Assembly (NCBI RefSeq): GCF_001586255.1
Contig: NZ_CP014544.1
Coordinates: 3,690,501 to 3,754,500, forward strand
Reading direction: 5' to 3'
DNA: 64,000 bases
DNA from: Zhongshania aliphaticivorans
Lineage (GTDB): Bacteria > Pseudomonadota > Gammaproteobacteria > Pseudomonadales > Spongiibacteraceae
In this document: one piece after another, positions 48,138-56,857 of the stretch
Position numbering within the stretch: position 1 is the stretch's first letter
How the letters are laid out: every line of letters begins with the position of its first letter
Program-made: the position numbers and the translations under genes
The notes under the pieces: generated by a model
Seen by the model: only the letters and a program-made list of their open reading frames with translations
What the model was told of the DNA's origin: nothing
Database searches by the model: none

Positions 48138-48719
48138 TCAGTGCAGTCGGCCGCTGGCATCCTCATCACCATAGTTTGGCGACAAGGCATTAAACTCGGC
48201 AAAGATGGTCATGGCGGCGATGCGCACATATTCGCTCACGGCGAAATAATCCTGCTCGCCCTCTTCGTCGTCGCCTTCATCAGCCGACACCTGCGCAATG
48301 GCGGCGATATCGCTAATCGCCTCGGTCAGCTCATCAGAGTAGCTTTTGTCGCCATCGACTTTTTGCTTACCCGCCATAGCAAAACCAGTTAAATAACCCT
48401 GACACCACTGACCGAGACTGGCAATGCGCTGATCTAGGTCAAACTCATCGTCAGGCAGCAGTAATTCTAAATCCATCTCACCCGACTCCAAGCCTAGCAG
48501 CGCGGTACAATACACGGTATAGAGGGCATCGCTTTGCTCTGGGTTTGGCGCCTCGCAGTCCAGCAGGTCTACACAGTGCTGCAACCAGCCATCCTGCTCT
48601 AAGCGACCACCTACCGAAATAAAGCCCGCGGCATAACCGTGCAGCTCAGCGGGTGGCTGCAATGCACCGAGACTGAGAAAAAGATTCGCGAGATCGTCGT
48701 GTTCTAAACTGGCGGCCAT
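48138..48719 (-). CDS. ygfB: UPF0149/YgfB family protein
   Basis: 193 residues. An acidic, helical YgfB-type protein with LANLFLSLGALQPPAELHGYAAGFI, the LGQWCQGYLTGFA block and a C-terminal tract rich in Asp/Glu. In Pseudomonas YgfB influences expression of alpA-linked genes and beta-lactam tolerance; the mechanism here is unknown. It precedes pepP on the same strand with a 118-bp gap and is divergent from zapB-like/zapA. Confidence 0.9.
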   Translation of the reverse strand: MAASLEHDDLANLFLSLGALQPPAELHGYAAGFISVGGRLEQDGWLQHCVDLLDCEAPNPEQSDALYTVYCTALLGLESGEMDLELLLPDDEFDLDQRIASLGQWCQGYLTGFAMAGKQKVDGDKSYSDELTEAISDIAAIAQVSADEGDDEEGEQDYFAVSEYVRIAAMTIFAEFNALSPNYGDEDASGRLH

Positions 48720-48875
48720 GATAAACGTCCATTAATACGGGTAAGCCCGCAATGGTAGCGCTGCACAGAACTAAAATCGAATATCTAATGGGATGAATAA
48801 TAAAGATTTATCGCTAAGTAGACGCAATTACGGCACCGCTTAATTGCATTGACCCACATACGAGCCACACTCTAC

Positions 48876-48881
48876 TATAAT
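48876..48881 (+). promoter_or_regulatory. Possible -10 element for zapB-like/zapA
   Basis: A consensus TATAAT lies 35 bp before the ZapB-like start. TTGACC at 48849-48854 resembles a -35 box, but the 21-bp spacer is longer than usual, so the assignment is tentative. Confidence 0.45.
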
Positions 48882-48915
48882 CTGATCTTTTTCTGGGTAC
48901 GGACGCGATCTAAAT

Positions 48916-49125
48916 ATGGATGAGCGACAGCTGCAACTTGTGGAACGAAAAGTGGATGAGCTTGTCCAGTTGTGTGAACAATTAGACAAGGAAAATCGCG
49001 CTCTTAAAGCCGACGCCAGGCACTGGCGTACCGAGCGCGAACAACTGATCGAAAAAACCGATATTGCCCGCGCCAAGATTGAATCTATGATTCAGCGGCT
49101 ACGCGCACTGGAGAAAGAATCGTGA
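48916..49125 (+). CDS. TIGR02449-type small coiled-coil protein (ZapB-like)
   Basis: 69 residues that are almost entirely coiled coil (VDELVQLCEQLDKENRALKA). The TIGR02449 family regularly precedes zapA in gammaproteobacteria and resembles the division protein ZapB. The stop overlaps the zapA start by four bases, so translation is coupled. Confidence 0.88.
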   Translation: MDERQLQLVERKVDELVQLCEQLDKENRALKADARHWRTEREQLIEKTDIARAKIESMIQRLRALEKES

Positions 49126-49430
49126 GCACCCCAACCGTCGTCATAAAAATTCTCGACAAAGAATACCAAGTTGCTTGCCCGCTAGAAGAACAGGGCGCAC
49201 TTATGCAGGCCGGGCAGTATTTAGACAAGCAAATGCGCGGTATCCGCACCTCAGGCAAGGTTATTGGCCTAGAGCGCATTGCGGTAATGGCGGCACTGAA
49301 TATCAGCTATGAAATGCTGCAAAATAAAAAGCATGCAGCGCCTAGCGAGGCCGAAAACGCTGCGGTGAAACGCATTAACGACAAAGCGGAAGAGACCCTT
49401 CACCGCTGCCGCCAAATGGATATTAGTTAA
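49122..49430 (+). CDS. zapA: Cell division protein ZapA
   Basis: 102 residues. The N-terminal ZapA fold (VVIKILDKEYQVACPLEEQG then LMQAGQYLDKQMRGI) is followed by a C-terminal helix that forms the coiled-coil tetramer. It bundles FtsZ protofilaments at the Z ring. It follows the ZapB-like gene and precedes 6S RNA, the usual order. Confidence 0.94.
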   Translation: MSTPTVVIKILDKEYQVACPLEEQGALMQAGQYLDKQMRGIRTSGKVIGLERIAVMAALNISYEMLQNKKHAAPSEAENAAVKRINDKAEETLHRCRQMDIS

Positions 49431-49485
49431 ATCCCCTACTCCCCCGGCCTGTTATTGGGCCAACGCTGGCGGTATACTGGTCACC

Positions 49486-49664
49486 ACCCTGGGATATTTG
49501 CTAGGCCGTCTAGACCCCTGAGCCGATGCTTTTATACCCGGAGCGCTTTAGCCGAGATCTGTGTGCATGTCCGCTTGTCGGAAAGCCTAACGATCTCGCG
49601 GAGTGCTCCACCTTGAACCGCTGGGTTCAAGGGCCACGCGGCCAGCGGTATCTTGGGGCTTTTA
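49486..49664 (+). ncRNA. ssrS: 6S RNA (SsrS)
   Basis: A non-coding segment between zapA and fau matches the conserved 6S pieces: CCCTGAGCCGAT near the 5' side, CCTTGAACC...GGGTTCAAGGG hairpin at about 49610-49632, and GCGGTATCTTGGGG at the 3' end. The ends pair (CCCTGGGATA with TATCTTGGGG), giving the closed rod that mimics an open promoter and binds sigma-70 RNA polymerase. A TATACT -10 box is at 49473-49478. The ends are estimated to within a few bases. Confidence 0.93.
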
Positions 49665-49722
49665 CGACACTCCTCGCATTCTCTCAATCTTAAACACTTA
49701 TCAAGACTAGACCTTCTGACGC

Positions 49723-49728
49723 TATAAT
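49723..49728 (+). promoter_or_regulatory. -10 element just before fau
   Basis: TATAAT lies 7 bp before the fau ATG, so a transcript from it would start at or next to the start codon and be leaderless. A weak TTATCA at 49698-49703 is the only -35 candidate, at a 19-bp spacing. fau may also be cotranscribed with 6S RNA. Confidence 0.4.
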
Positions 49729-49734
49729 GGCTTC

Positions 49735-50352
49735 ATGAACTCAGCGCTTAAAAACCAGCTACGCCAAAGCCTCAGAGCACGCCGTCGGCAAATTTTGCCC
49801 GACCAGCAGCACTTGGCTGCCCAGCAATTAATGCGGCGCGTCATCAAACTCAGCGCCTACCGACGCGCCAGTCATATCGCCGCTTACACGGCCAGTGATG
49901 GCGAAATTTCGCCAGAATACCTATTGCGCCACGCGGGCCTGCAGAAAAAGCGCTGTTATTTACCACGCATTCATTTAGGTGGCGCGGGCCAAAAACGTAT
50001 GAGCTTTCAGCGCTACTACCCGCGGCAAACCCTGCGGCAAAATCGCTATGGGATTGGCGAACCCGCCGGCCTGCGCTATTGCGCTATCGCGCCGGCGCAA
50101 TTAGACATTGTATTGCTTCCCTTGGCGGGTTTTGACAAAAACGGCGGGCGACTAGGTATGGGGGGTGGCTTTTACGACCGCTGTTTTGCCTTTAAAAAGC
50201 GCAGCGCGCAGCAAAAGCCATTATTGATTGGCATCGCCCATCACTGCCAAGAGGTCTCGGCACTGCCAGTAGACAACTGGGATATCGGCTTAGACATGAT
50301 TATTACCGACCGCGCGGTGATCATTCCTAAGCGCGGCCGGGGTAAAGCCTAG
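49735..50352 (+). CDS. fau: 5-formyltetrahydrofolate cyclo-ligase
   Basis: 205 residues. It converts 5-formyl-THF to methenyl-THF with ATP. Family features are LRARRRQILPDQQ near the start, IVLLPLAGFDKNGGRLGMGG and the following FYDRCF. The gene follows 6S RNA as in most gammaproteobacteria. No ribosome-binding site precedes the ATG at 49735, which fits the possible leaderless transcript. Confidence 0.93.
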   Translation: MNSALKNQLRQSLRARRRQILPDQQHLAAQQLMRRVIKLSAYRRASHIAAYTASDGEISPEYLLRHAGLQKKRCYLPRIHLGGAGQKRMSFQRYYPRQTLRQNRYGIGEPAGLRYCAIAPAQLDIVLLPLAGFDKNGGRLGMGGGFYDRCFAFKKRSAQQKPLLIGIAHHCQEVSALPVDNWDIGLDMIITDRAVIIPKRGRGKA

Positions 50353-50361
50353 CAGCGCGCC

Positions 50362-51879
50362 TCAGCTCAAAAACAATTTATACGCTGGGTTGTCGCTTTC
50401 TTCGTTATAGGGATAAGCCAGCTGATCGAGGAAGGCCTCTATTTCCTTGCGCTCCGCTTTTGTTGCCTGCAAACCGACCAACACCCGACCATAGGCCGCA
50501 CCGTGGTTGCGATAGTGGAATAGCGAGATATTCCAGCGATTGCCCAGCTTGGTCAGAAAATTCATCAACGCACCGGGCCGTTCCGGAAATTCAAATCGGT
50601 ACAGCAACTCATTTTCAATCGCAGCAGGGCGATGACCACCCACCATATGACGAATATGAAGTTTGGCCATTTCGTTGTCGGTGAAGTCTGCCACCGGATA
50701 ATCTAACTGCTGTAGCGCCGCCACGAGCTCATTGCGATCTCCACCACCGGCGGCCACCGACACCCCAACAAAAATTTGAGCATCGCGATCATCGCTATAG
50801 CGGTAATTAAATTCAGTGATGTTGCGTCGCCCTAATGCCGCGCAGAACTTCTTAAAACTGCCCGCCCGCTCAGGAATGGTAACGCTGAGAATGGCCTCGC
50901 GCTGCTCGCCAATCTCGGTGCGCTCGGCAATATAACGCAGGCGATCAAAATTGGTATTGGCGCCGCTGTCGATAGCCAGCAGCGTTTGACCGCTGCAGTC
51001 ATTCTCTTCAACGTATTTCTTCAAACCCGCCAATGCCAACGCGCCCGCAGGCTCGGCTATAGAGCGTGTGTCGTCAAAAATATCTTTTATTGCCGCGCAA
51101 ATCTCATCGGTAGTTGCGGTCATGCAACCATCGATGGTTTTGCGCAATACCCGAAAGGTTTCCTTGCCGATTTGCGCCACCGCAACACCGTCGGCAAATA
51201 TACCGACCTCGGGCAATGTCACCCGCCGACCTTTTTCCATGGCCAGCTTTAAACAGGCGGCGTCCTCAGGTTCAACGGCAATCACTTTGACTTCGGGGCG
51301 TACATATTTGATATACGCCGCCACACCAGCCGCCAAGCCACCGCCGCCAACGGGCACAAACACCACATCTAAGGGGCCAGTTACCTGACGCAAAATTTCC
51401 ATGCCCACCGTGCCCTGGCCAGCGATGACCTCTGGGTCATCGTAGGGATGGACGTAAACCATGCCTTTTTCTTCAACCAGCTTTTTAGCTAAGATTGACG
51501 CCTCATCAAAGGTATCTCCATGTAAAACCACTTTGCCGCCACGGGAGCGCACCGCATCCACTTTTATTTGCGGTGTGGTTTTGGGCATAACGATAGTGGC
51601 CTTTACGCCGAGCTTTAATGCCGCCAAGGCCAAACCCTGAGCGTGATTACCCGCCGAGGCTGCCACCACGCCCTTGCGGCGATCCTCCTCGCTGAGGCTA
51701 ATCATTTTGTTATAGGCGCCGCGCAATTTAAAAGAGAATACTGGCTGTAAGTCTTCGCGCTTAAGCAATACATTATTGGCCAAGCGCTTGCTCAGCAGCG
51801 GCATTTCATCCACGGGCGATTCAATGGCCACGTCGTAGACACGAGCTTTGAGGATTTTCTTTATATAGCTTTGGGGCAT
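50362..51879 (-). CDS. ilvA: Threonine ammonia-lyase, biosynthetic
   Basis: 505 residues. PLP enzyme that deaminates threonine to 2-oxobutyrate, the first step to isoleucine. The PLP lysine is in VFSFKLRGAYNKM, and GGGGLAAGVAAYIK is the phosphate-binding glycine loop. Two C-terminal ACT-like regulatory domains (about 325-505) bind isoleucine/valine, the mark of the biosynthetic form. It is divergent from rpiA, an order shared with Pseudomonas. Confidence 0.96.
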   Translation of the reverse strand: MPQSYIKKILKARVYDVAIESPVDEMPLLSKRLANNVLLKREDLQPVFSFKLRGAYNKMISLSEEDRRKGVVAASAGNHAQGLALAALKLGVKATIVMPKTTPQIKVDAVRSRGGKVVLHGDTFDEASILAKKLVEEKGMVYVHPYDDPEVIAGQGTVGMEILRQVTGPLDVVFVPVGGGGLAAGVAAYIKYVRPEVKVIAVEPEDAACLKLAMEKGRRVTLPEVGIFADGVAVAQIGKETFRVLRKTIDGCMTATTDEICAAIKDIFDDTRSIAEPAGALALAGLKKYVEENDCSGQTLLAIDSGANTNFDRLRYIAERTEIGEQREAILSVTIPERAGSFKKFCAALGRRNITEFNYRYSDDRDAQIFVGVSVAAGGGDRNELVAALQQLDYPVADFTDNEMAKLHIRHMVGGHRPAAIENELLYRFEFPERPGALMNFLTKLGNRWNISLFHYRNHGAAYGRVLVGLQATKAERKEIEAFLDQLAYPYNEESDNPAYKLFLS

Positions 51880-52120
51880 CGCTTTACGCAGTCTCCATTA
51901 ACACGCCAGCCGTGGCTGCAACGCTAAAATTCCAGCGGGCAAGTCTACCGCGTCTCAAGCCAAAGCGCAGCATTAGCCGCCATCCACCCAGCCCAAGTAA
52001 TCCAGCTTTATAGTAACCATCGAAATCACCCATCTGAAATCCACCTCGCAATTAACCGCTGCAAATTTTATAATCACGGACTAAGGATCTCTCGCAGCAA
52101 CGCCACAACAAGGGCCAACC

Positions 52121-52792
52121 ATGACACAAGATGAGCTAAAACTCGCGGTAGCTCAAGCCGCGATCGACCACATCAAGCCCGCTATTCTAGATGGCGAAAT
52201 CATCGGTGTTGGCACCGGCTCTACCGCCAATTTCTTTATTGACCTGCTTGCTGATTTCAAAAATGAACTCAAGGGCACCGTTGCCAGCTCCGAAGCCTCG
52301 GCCCAGCGCTTGCGTAAACACGGCATTGAAGTACTGGAGTTAAACAGCTGCGGCACCATTGCGGTCTACGTTGACGGCGCCGACGAGACGAATGAACGCC
52401 TCGAGCTAATCAAAGGTGGCGGCGCCGCCCTGACCCGCGAGAAAATCGTCGCCGCGGCTAGCAAGCAGTTCATTTGCATCGCCGACGGCAGCAAGCTGGT
52501 TGACCGCCTAGGCGCCTTCCCCCTACCCGTAGAAGTCATCCCCATGGCCCGCAGCTACGTGGCGCGGGAACTGGTTAAACTCGGCGGCAATCCGGTCTAC
52601 CGCGAAGGCGTGATCACCGACAACGGTAATATCATTTTAGATGTTTACGACTTTATGATTGCCACCCCGCAAAAAACCGAAGAGCAGATCAATAATATTA
52701 CCGGCGTGGTGACTAATGGTTTGTTTGCCTGCCGGCCTGCGGATGTGTTGTTGCTGGGAACGGCAGAAGGCGTGAAAACCCTTACCGCTTAA
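52121..52792 (+). CDS. rpiA: Ribose-5-phosphate isomerase A
   Basis: 223 residues. It interconverts ribose 5-phosphate and ribulose 5-phosphate. Recognisable are [34 protein letters not shown] and the following LTREKIVA with the catalytic Glu region, and GVVTNGLFA. It is divergent from ilvA; an inverted repeat begins right at its stop. Confidence 0.97.
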   Translation: MTQDELKLAVAQAAIDHIKPAILDGEIIGVGTGSTANFFIDLLADFKNELKGTVASSEASAQRLRKHGIEVLELNSCGTIAVYVDGADETNERLELIKGGGAALTREKIVAAASKQFICIADGSKLVDRLGAFPLPVEVIPMARSYVARELVKLGGNPVYREGVITDNGNIILDVYDFMIATPQKTEEQINNITGVVTNGLFACRPADVLLLGTAEGVKTLTA

Positions 52793-52793
52793 T

Positions 52794-52865
52794 GCTGGAC
52801 GGGAGACGGAAAACGCAAAGGCAGCGTACTGCTTTTATCTTAGCGTTTACCATCTCCCGTCAAGC
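52794..52865. repeat. Intergenic inverted repeat, copy 1
   Basis: Two 23-base arms (52794-52816 and 52843-52865) pair at 20 of 23 positions around a 26-base centre. The core is GACGGGAGA(C/T)GG...AAACGC. A further CTCCCG follows the right arm. It lies between the convergent rpiA and FAH-family genes and shares its right arm with copy 2 (56826-56848), where 22 of 23 bases match. It may terminate both genes or be a dispersed palindromic element. Confidence 0.8.
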
Positions 52866-52873
52866 GTCTCCCG

Positions 52874-53539
52874 CTAAAGAACAACCGTCTCTACCTTCAG
52901 CAATCCTTCCAACTCACACAGCAAATGATCACCACTGCACAGCGGCCCGACCCCTGCGGGGGTACCGGTTAGCACGACATCGCCGGGCATTAAGCTAAAG
53001 TTGTGACTGATTTCGCTGAGCAGGGTTTCGACTGAGAACAGCATATCGGCGCAGCTGCCTTGTTGTTGCACGCCGCCATTGCGCGTTAAGCGCAACTTTA
53101 ACGAAGCAAAATCCAAGTCTTGCTCAAAGGGAATGAACGCCGACAGCGGGCTAGCGCCATCGAAGGCTTTGGCGCGCTCCCAGGGTTGGCCTTTCTTTTT
53201 TAACTCGCTCTGCAAATCCCGCAGAGTGAGATCCAGCGCTAAACCAATTCCCGCAATCGCAGCGCGGCACTCACTAGGCGCGGCCTTGCTCAAAGGCTGA
53301 GCAATGAGCAAAGCTAATTCCAGCTCGTGATGACAGCTGCCATCGCCAGCGGGTAATTCCAAGGGTTCAGCCATAGCCACCATGGCAGTGGCGGGTTTAA
53401 TGAATAGCAGCGGTGTGTCAGGGATCTCGTTACCCAGCTCTTTAGCGTGCTCGGCGTAGTTGCGACCAACACAGACCTGCTTGCCCGGCGCGGCGGCAAA
53501 TTCACTGCCGTCGATAAAGTGGTGACGATACAAATTCAT
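52874..53539 (-). CDS. Fumarylacetoacetate hydrolase (FAH) family protein
   Basis: 221 residues. The FAH fold shows VCVGRNYAEHAKELGNEIPD, the metal-binding HHELELALLIAQPLS and a C-terminal PGDVVLTGTPAGVGPL. Family activities include C-C bond hydrolysis of acylpyruvates and oxaloacetate decarboxylation. The short, single-domain form resembles acylpyruvase/YcgM-type proteins. It follows the D-2-hydroxyglutarate dehydrogenase gene by 15 bp on the same strand, so they are probably cotranscribed. Confidence 0.9.
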   Translation of the reverse strand: MNLYRHHFIDGSEFAAAPGKQVCVGRNYAEHAKELGNEIPDTPLLFIKPATAMVAMAEPLELPAGDGSCHHELELALLIAQPLSKAAPSECRAAIAGIGLALDLTLRDLQSELKKKGQPWERAKAFDGASPLSAFIPFEQDLDFASLKLRLTRNGGVQQQGSCADMLFSVETLLSEISHNFSLMPGDVVLTGTPAGVGPLCSGDHLLCELEGLLKVETVVL

Positions 53540-53554
53540 TACAGCCGCTCCGCC

Positions 53555-54964
53555 TTAGTCGAATATTTTGCCGGGGTTCATCAGCCCTTTCGGGTCGAAT
53601 ATCTGCTTCACTTGGCGCATCAAGGAAATTTCTGTCTCTGAGCGCGAGTAAGTCAAATAATCTTTCTTCAACAAGCCCACTCCGTGCTCTGCCGACACGC
53701 TGCCGCCAAATTTCTCAACAATTTCAAACACCCCAACACTGACCGTGGCGCACTGGGCGAAGAAGGTTTCTTTATCCAAGTCATCTGGTTTAAGAATATT
53801 CAGGTGCAAGTTACCGTCGCCGATATGGCCGAACCAAATAATTTCAAAATCGGGGTACTGCGCAGTTACCAGCTTCTCGACGGCCTCAAGGAAATCCGGC
53901 ACCTTTGAAATCACGGTGGAAATATCGTTTTTATAGGGCGTCCACTTAGAGATCGTCTCGGAAATATCCTCGCGCAGGCGCCACAAATTTTTAAGCTGCT
54001 CTATGCTTTGGCTCATCACGCCGTCGCTAACCCAACCCTCTTCCACGCAGGCTTCAAACAGGGCCATAGCCTGCGCCTCAACCTCATCGTTAAGGCACTC
54101 GAATTCCAGCAGCGCGTAATACGGGCAGACCGACTCAAAGGGCCGAGGCACTTTGCTGTGGGCCACCACTTTTTGCAGGGCTTGCTCGGAGAAGAACTCA
54201 AAGGCGGTCAGGTCCATCTCAGCCTGAAAGCGATTAAACAAATTCATAATGCCGTTAAAATCTTCCACACCCAAGACAAAGGCAGTGAGATTTTTGGGCT
54301 GACGGGTCAGCTGCATGGTAGCCTCAACAATCAGCCCCAAGGTGCCCTCTGCGCCAATAAAGAGTTGCCGAAGGTCGTAGCCCGCGTTGTTTTTCAGCAG
54401 ACCGCGATTCAATTCCAACAAATCGCCATTGCCGGTAATCACTTTTAAACCCGCTACCCAGTCGCGGGTCATGCCGTAGCGAATAACCTTAATACCGCCG
54501 GCATTGGTGGCGATGTTGCCGCCAATCTGCGAAGAACCCGCCGAGGCGAAGTCTACTGGGTAAAACAGGCCGCGATCTTCCGCGAAGCCCTGTAACTGCT
54601 CGGTGATCACGCCAGCTTGGCAAACCACGGTGCGATCAATGGGATCGAAGTCGCTGATATGACTCATATAATCGAATGACACCACCACTTCGCCGTTAGC
54701 GGCAACAGCGCCACCACTCAAACCGGTGCGGCCGCCCGAGGGCACAACGGCAAACTCTAGGGTATTAGCCAGTTTAACAATGGCCTGCACCTCGGCCACC
54801 GTGCGAGGGAAAACCACCGCCAAGGGGGCTGGAGTGTGGACTTTGGTCCAGTCGCGACCGTGGCTGAGCAGGATTTCAGCATCGCTGCGGACCTTGTCCT
54901 CGCCCACAATGGCTTGTAAGTCTTTAATTACGCTAGCAGAGGACGGTATTTGGCTCGCCGACAT
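53555..54964 (-). CDS. FAD-linked oxidase, probable D-2-hydroxyglutarate dehydrogenase
   Basis: 469 residues. The PCMH-type FAD domain has VVPSGGRTGLSGGAVAANGE and QIGGNIATNAGGIKVIRYG; the C-terminal FAD-oxidase domain has FGHIGDGNLHLNIL and VSAEHGVGLLKKDYL with its ligand histidines. It could oxidise D-lactate or glycolate, but its head-to-head place with serA matches PA0317/PA0316 in Pseudomonas, where it removes the D-2-hydroxyglutarate that SerA forms. The ATG at 54962-54964 has GAGAGG upstream; the longer frame is rejected. Confidence 0.88.
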   Translation of the reverse strand: MSASQIPSSASVIKDLQAIVGEDKVRSDAEILLSHGRDWTKVHTPAPLAVVFPRTVAEVQAIVKLANTLEFAVVPSGGRTGLSGGAVAANGEVVVSFDYMSHISDFDPIDRTVVCQAGVITEQLQGFAEDRGLFYPVDFASAGSSQIGGNIATNAGGIKVIRYGMTRDWVAGLKVITGNGDLLELNRGLLKNNAGYDLRQLFIGAEGTLGLIVEATMQLTRQPKNLTAFVLGVEDFNGIMNLFNRFQAEMDLTAFEFFSEQALQKVVAHSKVPRPFESVCPYYALLEFECLNDEVEAQAMALFEACVEEGWVSDGVMSQSIEQLKNLWRLREDISETISKWTPYKNDISTVISKVPDFLEAVEKLVTAQYPDFEIIWFGHIGDGNLHLNILKPDDLDKETFFAQCATVSVGVFEIVEKFGGSVSAEHGVGLLKKDYLTYSRSETEISLMRQVKQIFDPKGLMNPGKIFD

Positions 54965-55056
54965 GGTAAAAATGCCTCTCAGAATCGCACTTGGGAAAGT
55001 GTAATATGATAACATACTGCGCTTTCACTTTACCTCAGAGTGGGGCTAGCAAATTC

Positions 55057-56283
55057 ATGGCAAAAACATCCCTCGACAAAGCCAAAATCAAATTCCTGCT
55101 ATTGGAAGGACTTCACCAGTCCGCTGTCGATGCCCTACACGCGGCCGGCTATACCAATATCGACTACTACCAAAAGGCCCTGCCCGACGAAGAGTTGAAG
55201 CAAAAAATTGCTGACGCCCATTTTGTTGGCATTCGCTCGCGCACCCAGCTCACCGCTGAAGTGCTAGATGAAGCGAAAAAACTGATTGCGGTAGGTTGTT
55301 TTTGCATAGGCACCAACCAAGTTGACCTGCAAGCCGCCACCGAGCGTGGTATTGCGGTATTCAATGCCCCCTTCTCGAACACCCGCTCAGTTGCCGAGCT
55401 GGTTATTGCCGAAGCGATTCTGCTAATGCGTGGCCTAGCCGAGAAAAACGCCGCCGCCCACCGCGGCGAGTGGATGAAAACCGCGGTTGGCTCCTACGAA
55501 ATCCGCGGCAAGCGCCTTGGTATTATCGGCTACGGCTCAATTGGCATGCAGTTATCTGTTATCGCCGAAAGCCTAGGCATGGAAGTGTGCTTTACCGACG
55601 TGGTCAATAAACTGCCACTAGGCAATGCCAGCCAAGTCAGCATGGGCGAACTGCTGGCAACTTCTGACATCGTCACCCTGCACGTGCCAGAAACCGTATC
55701 TACCCAGATGATGATGGGCGCAGATCAGTTTGCCCAAATGAAAACTGGCGCGATTCTAATTAACGCGGCCCGTGGCACCGTGGTCGACATCGACGCGCTC
55801 GTTAACGCCCTACGCGACAACAAGCTCGCTGGCGCCGCCATTGACGTATTCCCCGAAGAGCCACGCAGCAATAATGACGAGTTCATCTCGCCGCTGCGCG
55901 AGTTCGACAATGTGTTTTTAACACCCCATGTTGGCGGATCGACTGTTGAAGCCCAGCTGAATATCGGCATGGAAGTCGCCGATAAGCTGGTGAAATACTC
56001 AGACAACGGCACCAGCACCTCCTCAGTTAACTTCCCTGAAGTGGCGCTACCGGCTCACCCCGGCAAGCACCGTATTCTGCACATTCACCACAATGTGCCG
56101 GGCATACTCAGCGCGATTAACCTGATCTTTTCGGAGAACAACATCAATATCGCCAGCCAATACCTGCAAACCAGCGAAAAAGTTGGTTACGTAGTTATCG
56201 ATATAGATGAAGCCTCTAGCGAATTTGCGGTAGAGAAATTGCTCGACGTGAAAGGCACTATTCGCTGCCGCGTATTGTTCTAA
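55057..56283 (+). CDS. serA: D-3-phosphoglycerate dehydrogenase
   Basis: 408 residues, near the 410 of E. coli SerA. It oxidises 3-phosphoglycerate in the first step of serine synthesis. The NAD site is LGIIGYGSIGMQLSVIAESL, the catalytic region has INAARGTVVD and the His of LTPHVGGST, and a C-terminal ACT domain (about 330-408) binds serine. The start at 55057 (MAKTSLDKAKIKF) fits homologues; the frame from 54991 is longer than expected. It is divergent from the D-2-hydroxyglutarate dehydrogenase gene. Confidence 0.96.
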   Translation: MAKTSLDKAKIKFLLLEGLHQSAVDALHAAGYTNIDYYQKALPDEELKQKIADAHFVGIRSRTQLTAEVLDEAKKLIAVGCFCIGTNQVDLQAATERGIAVFNAPFSNTRSVAELVIAEAILLMRGLAEKNAAAHRGEWMKTAVGSYEIRGKRLGIIGYGSIGMQLSVIAESLGMEVCFTDVVNKLPLGNASQVSMGELLATSDIVTLHVPETVSTQMMMGADQFAQMKTGAILINAARGTVVDIDALVNALRDNKLAGAAIDVFPEEPRSNNDEFISPLREFDNVFLTPHVGGSTVEAQLNIGMEVADKLVKYSDNGTSTSSVNFPEVALPAHPGKHRILHIHHNVPGILSAINLIFSENNINIASQYLQTSEKVGYVVIDIDEASSEFAVEKLLDVKGTIRCRVLF

Positions 56284-56330
56284 ACCACCTGTCGCGTTAA
56301 GCGACAGAAACTGCAAGGGCAACGCCATTT

Positions 56331-56702
56331 ATGTCTGATATTTTAAACGCCGAACTCGCCGCGCTGCTCGATAAACGCGCACTGGTCGGTATAAGCTATT
56401 ACGATATCAATGGCGACACCCTTCAGCAGCGCATGCTCGCTGGCACCGTGGTGCGGGTAACCGCCAATGACGGCATTACCCTGCGCCAGAGTGACGAACA
56501 AGAATTCACCATTCCCTCCTCAACTGCGCCTTGGTTTATTGCCCCCGCGGGTAATTACAAAACTGGCGACGGCGAAGCAGTTAACAACCCAGATTACCTA
56601 GTAACGTGGGATGTGCATCGCTGCCAAGACATGGACAAACCGGAAGGCGAGCACCAGTGGTGGGAATGGGTGGCGAATACCACGCCGCCGTCGGTGGGTT
56701 GA
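56331..56702 (+). CDS. Uncharacterised small soluble protein
   Basis: 123 residues with no signal peptide or membrane segment. It is rich in Asp/Asn/Trp near the end (GEHQWWEWVANTTPP). Short beta-strand patterns (RALVGISYYDINGD, GTVVRVTANDGITLRQ) suggest a small beta-rich fold. No family recognised. It follows serA by 47 bp on the same strand and may be cotranscribed. Confidence 0.7.
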   Translation: MSDILNAELAALLDKRALVGISYYDINGDTLQQRMLAGTVVRVTANDGITLRQSDEQEFTIPSSTAPWFIAPAGNYKTGDGEAVNNPDYLVTWDVHRCQDMDKPEGEHQWWEWVANTTPPSVG

Positions 56703-56714
56703 GTTGCGGGAGGC

Positions 56715-56848
56715 GCTAGACGGGAGATGGGAGATGGGAGACGCTTAATAGCATTCGCTGCGCTCACATGGATACCTTCCTACGAAGGTATGACTCCGAA
56801 TTTTCGTAACGCGTCGCTATTTTTTGCGTTTACCGTCTCCCGTCAAGC
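56715..56848. repeat. Intergenic inverted repeat, copy 2, with inner hairpin
   Basis: The right arm (56826-56848) is almost identical to that of copy 1. The left part holds GACGGGAGATGG and a short tandem GGGAGAT/GGGAGAT/GGGAGAC (56722-56742). Inside is a perfect 8-bp hairpin ATACCTTC-CTAC-GAAGGTAT (56772-56791). It lies between the convergent small-protein gene and the alpha/beta hydrolase gene, the same setting as copy 1. Confidence 0.75.
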
Positions 56849-56857
56849 ATTCAGCGC

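Noticed and set aside
48849-48881. TTGACC/TATAAT as a standard sigma-70 promoter
   Set aside because: The spacer is 21 bp, longer than the usual 16-18; only the -10 box is kept, with low confidence.
54008-54448. 146-codon frame antisense to the D-2-hydroxyglutarate dehydrogenase gene
   Set aside because: It is a shadow of the strongly supported gene on the other strand; many similar long antisense frames occur throughout the window.
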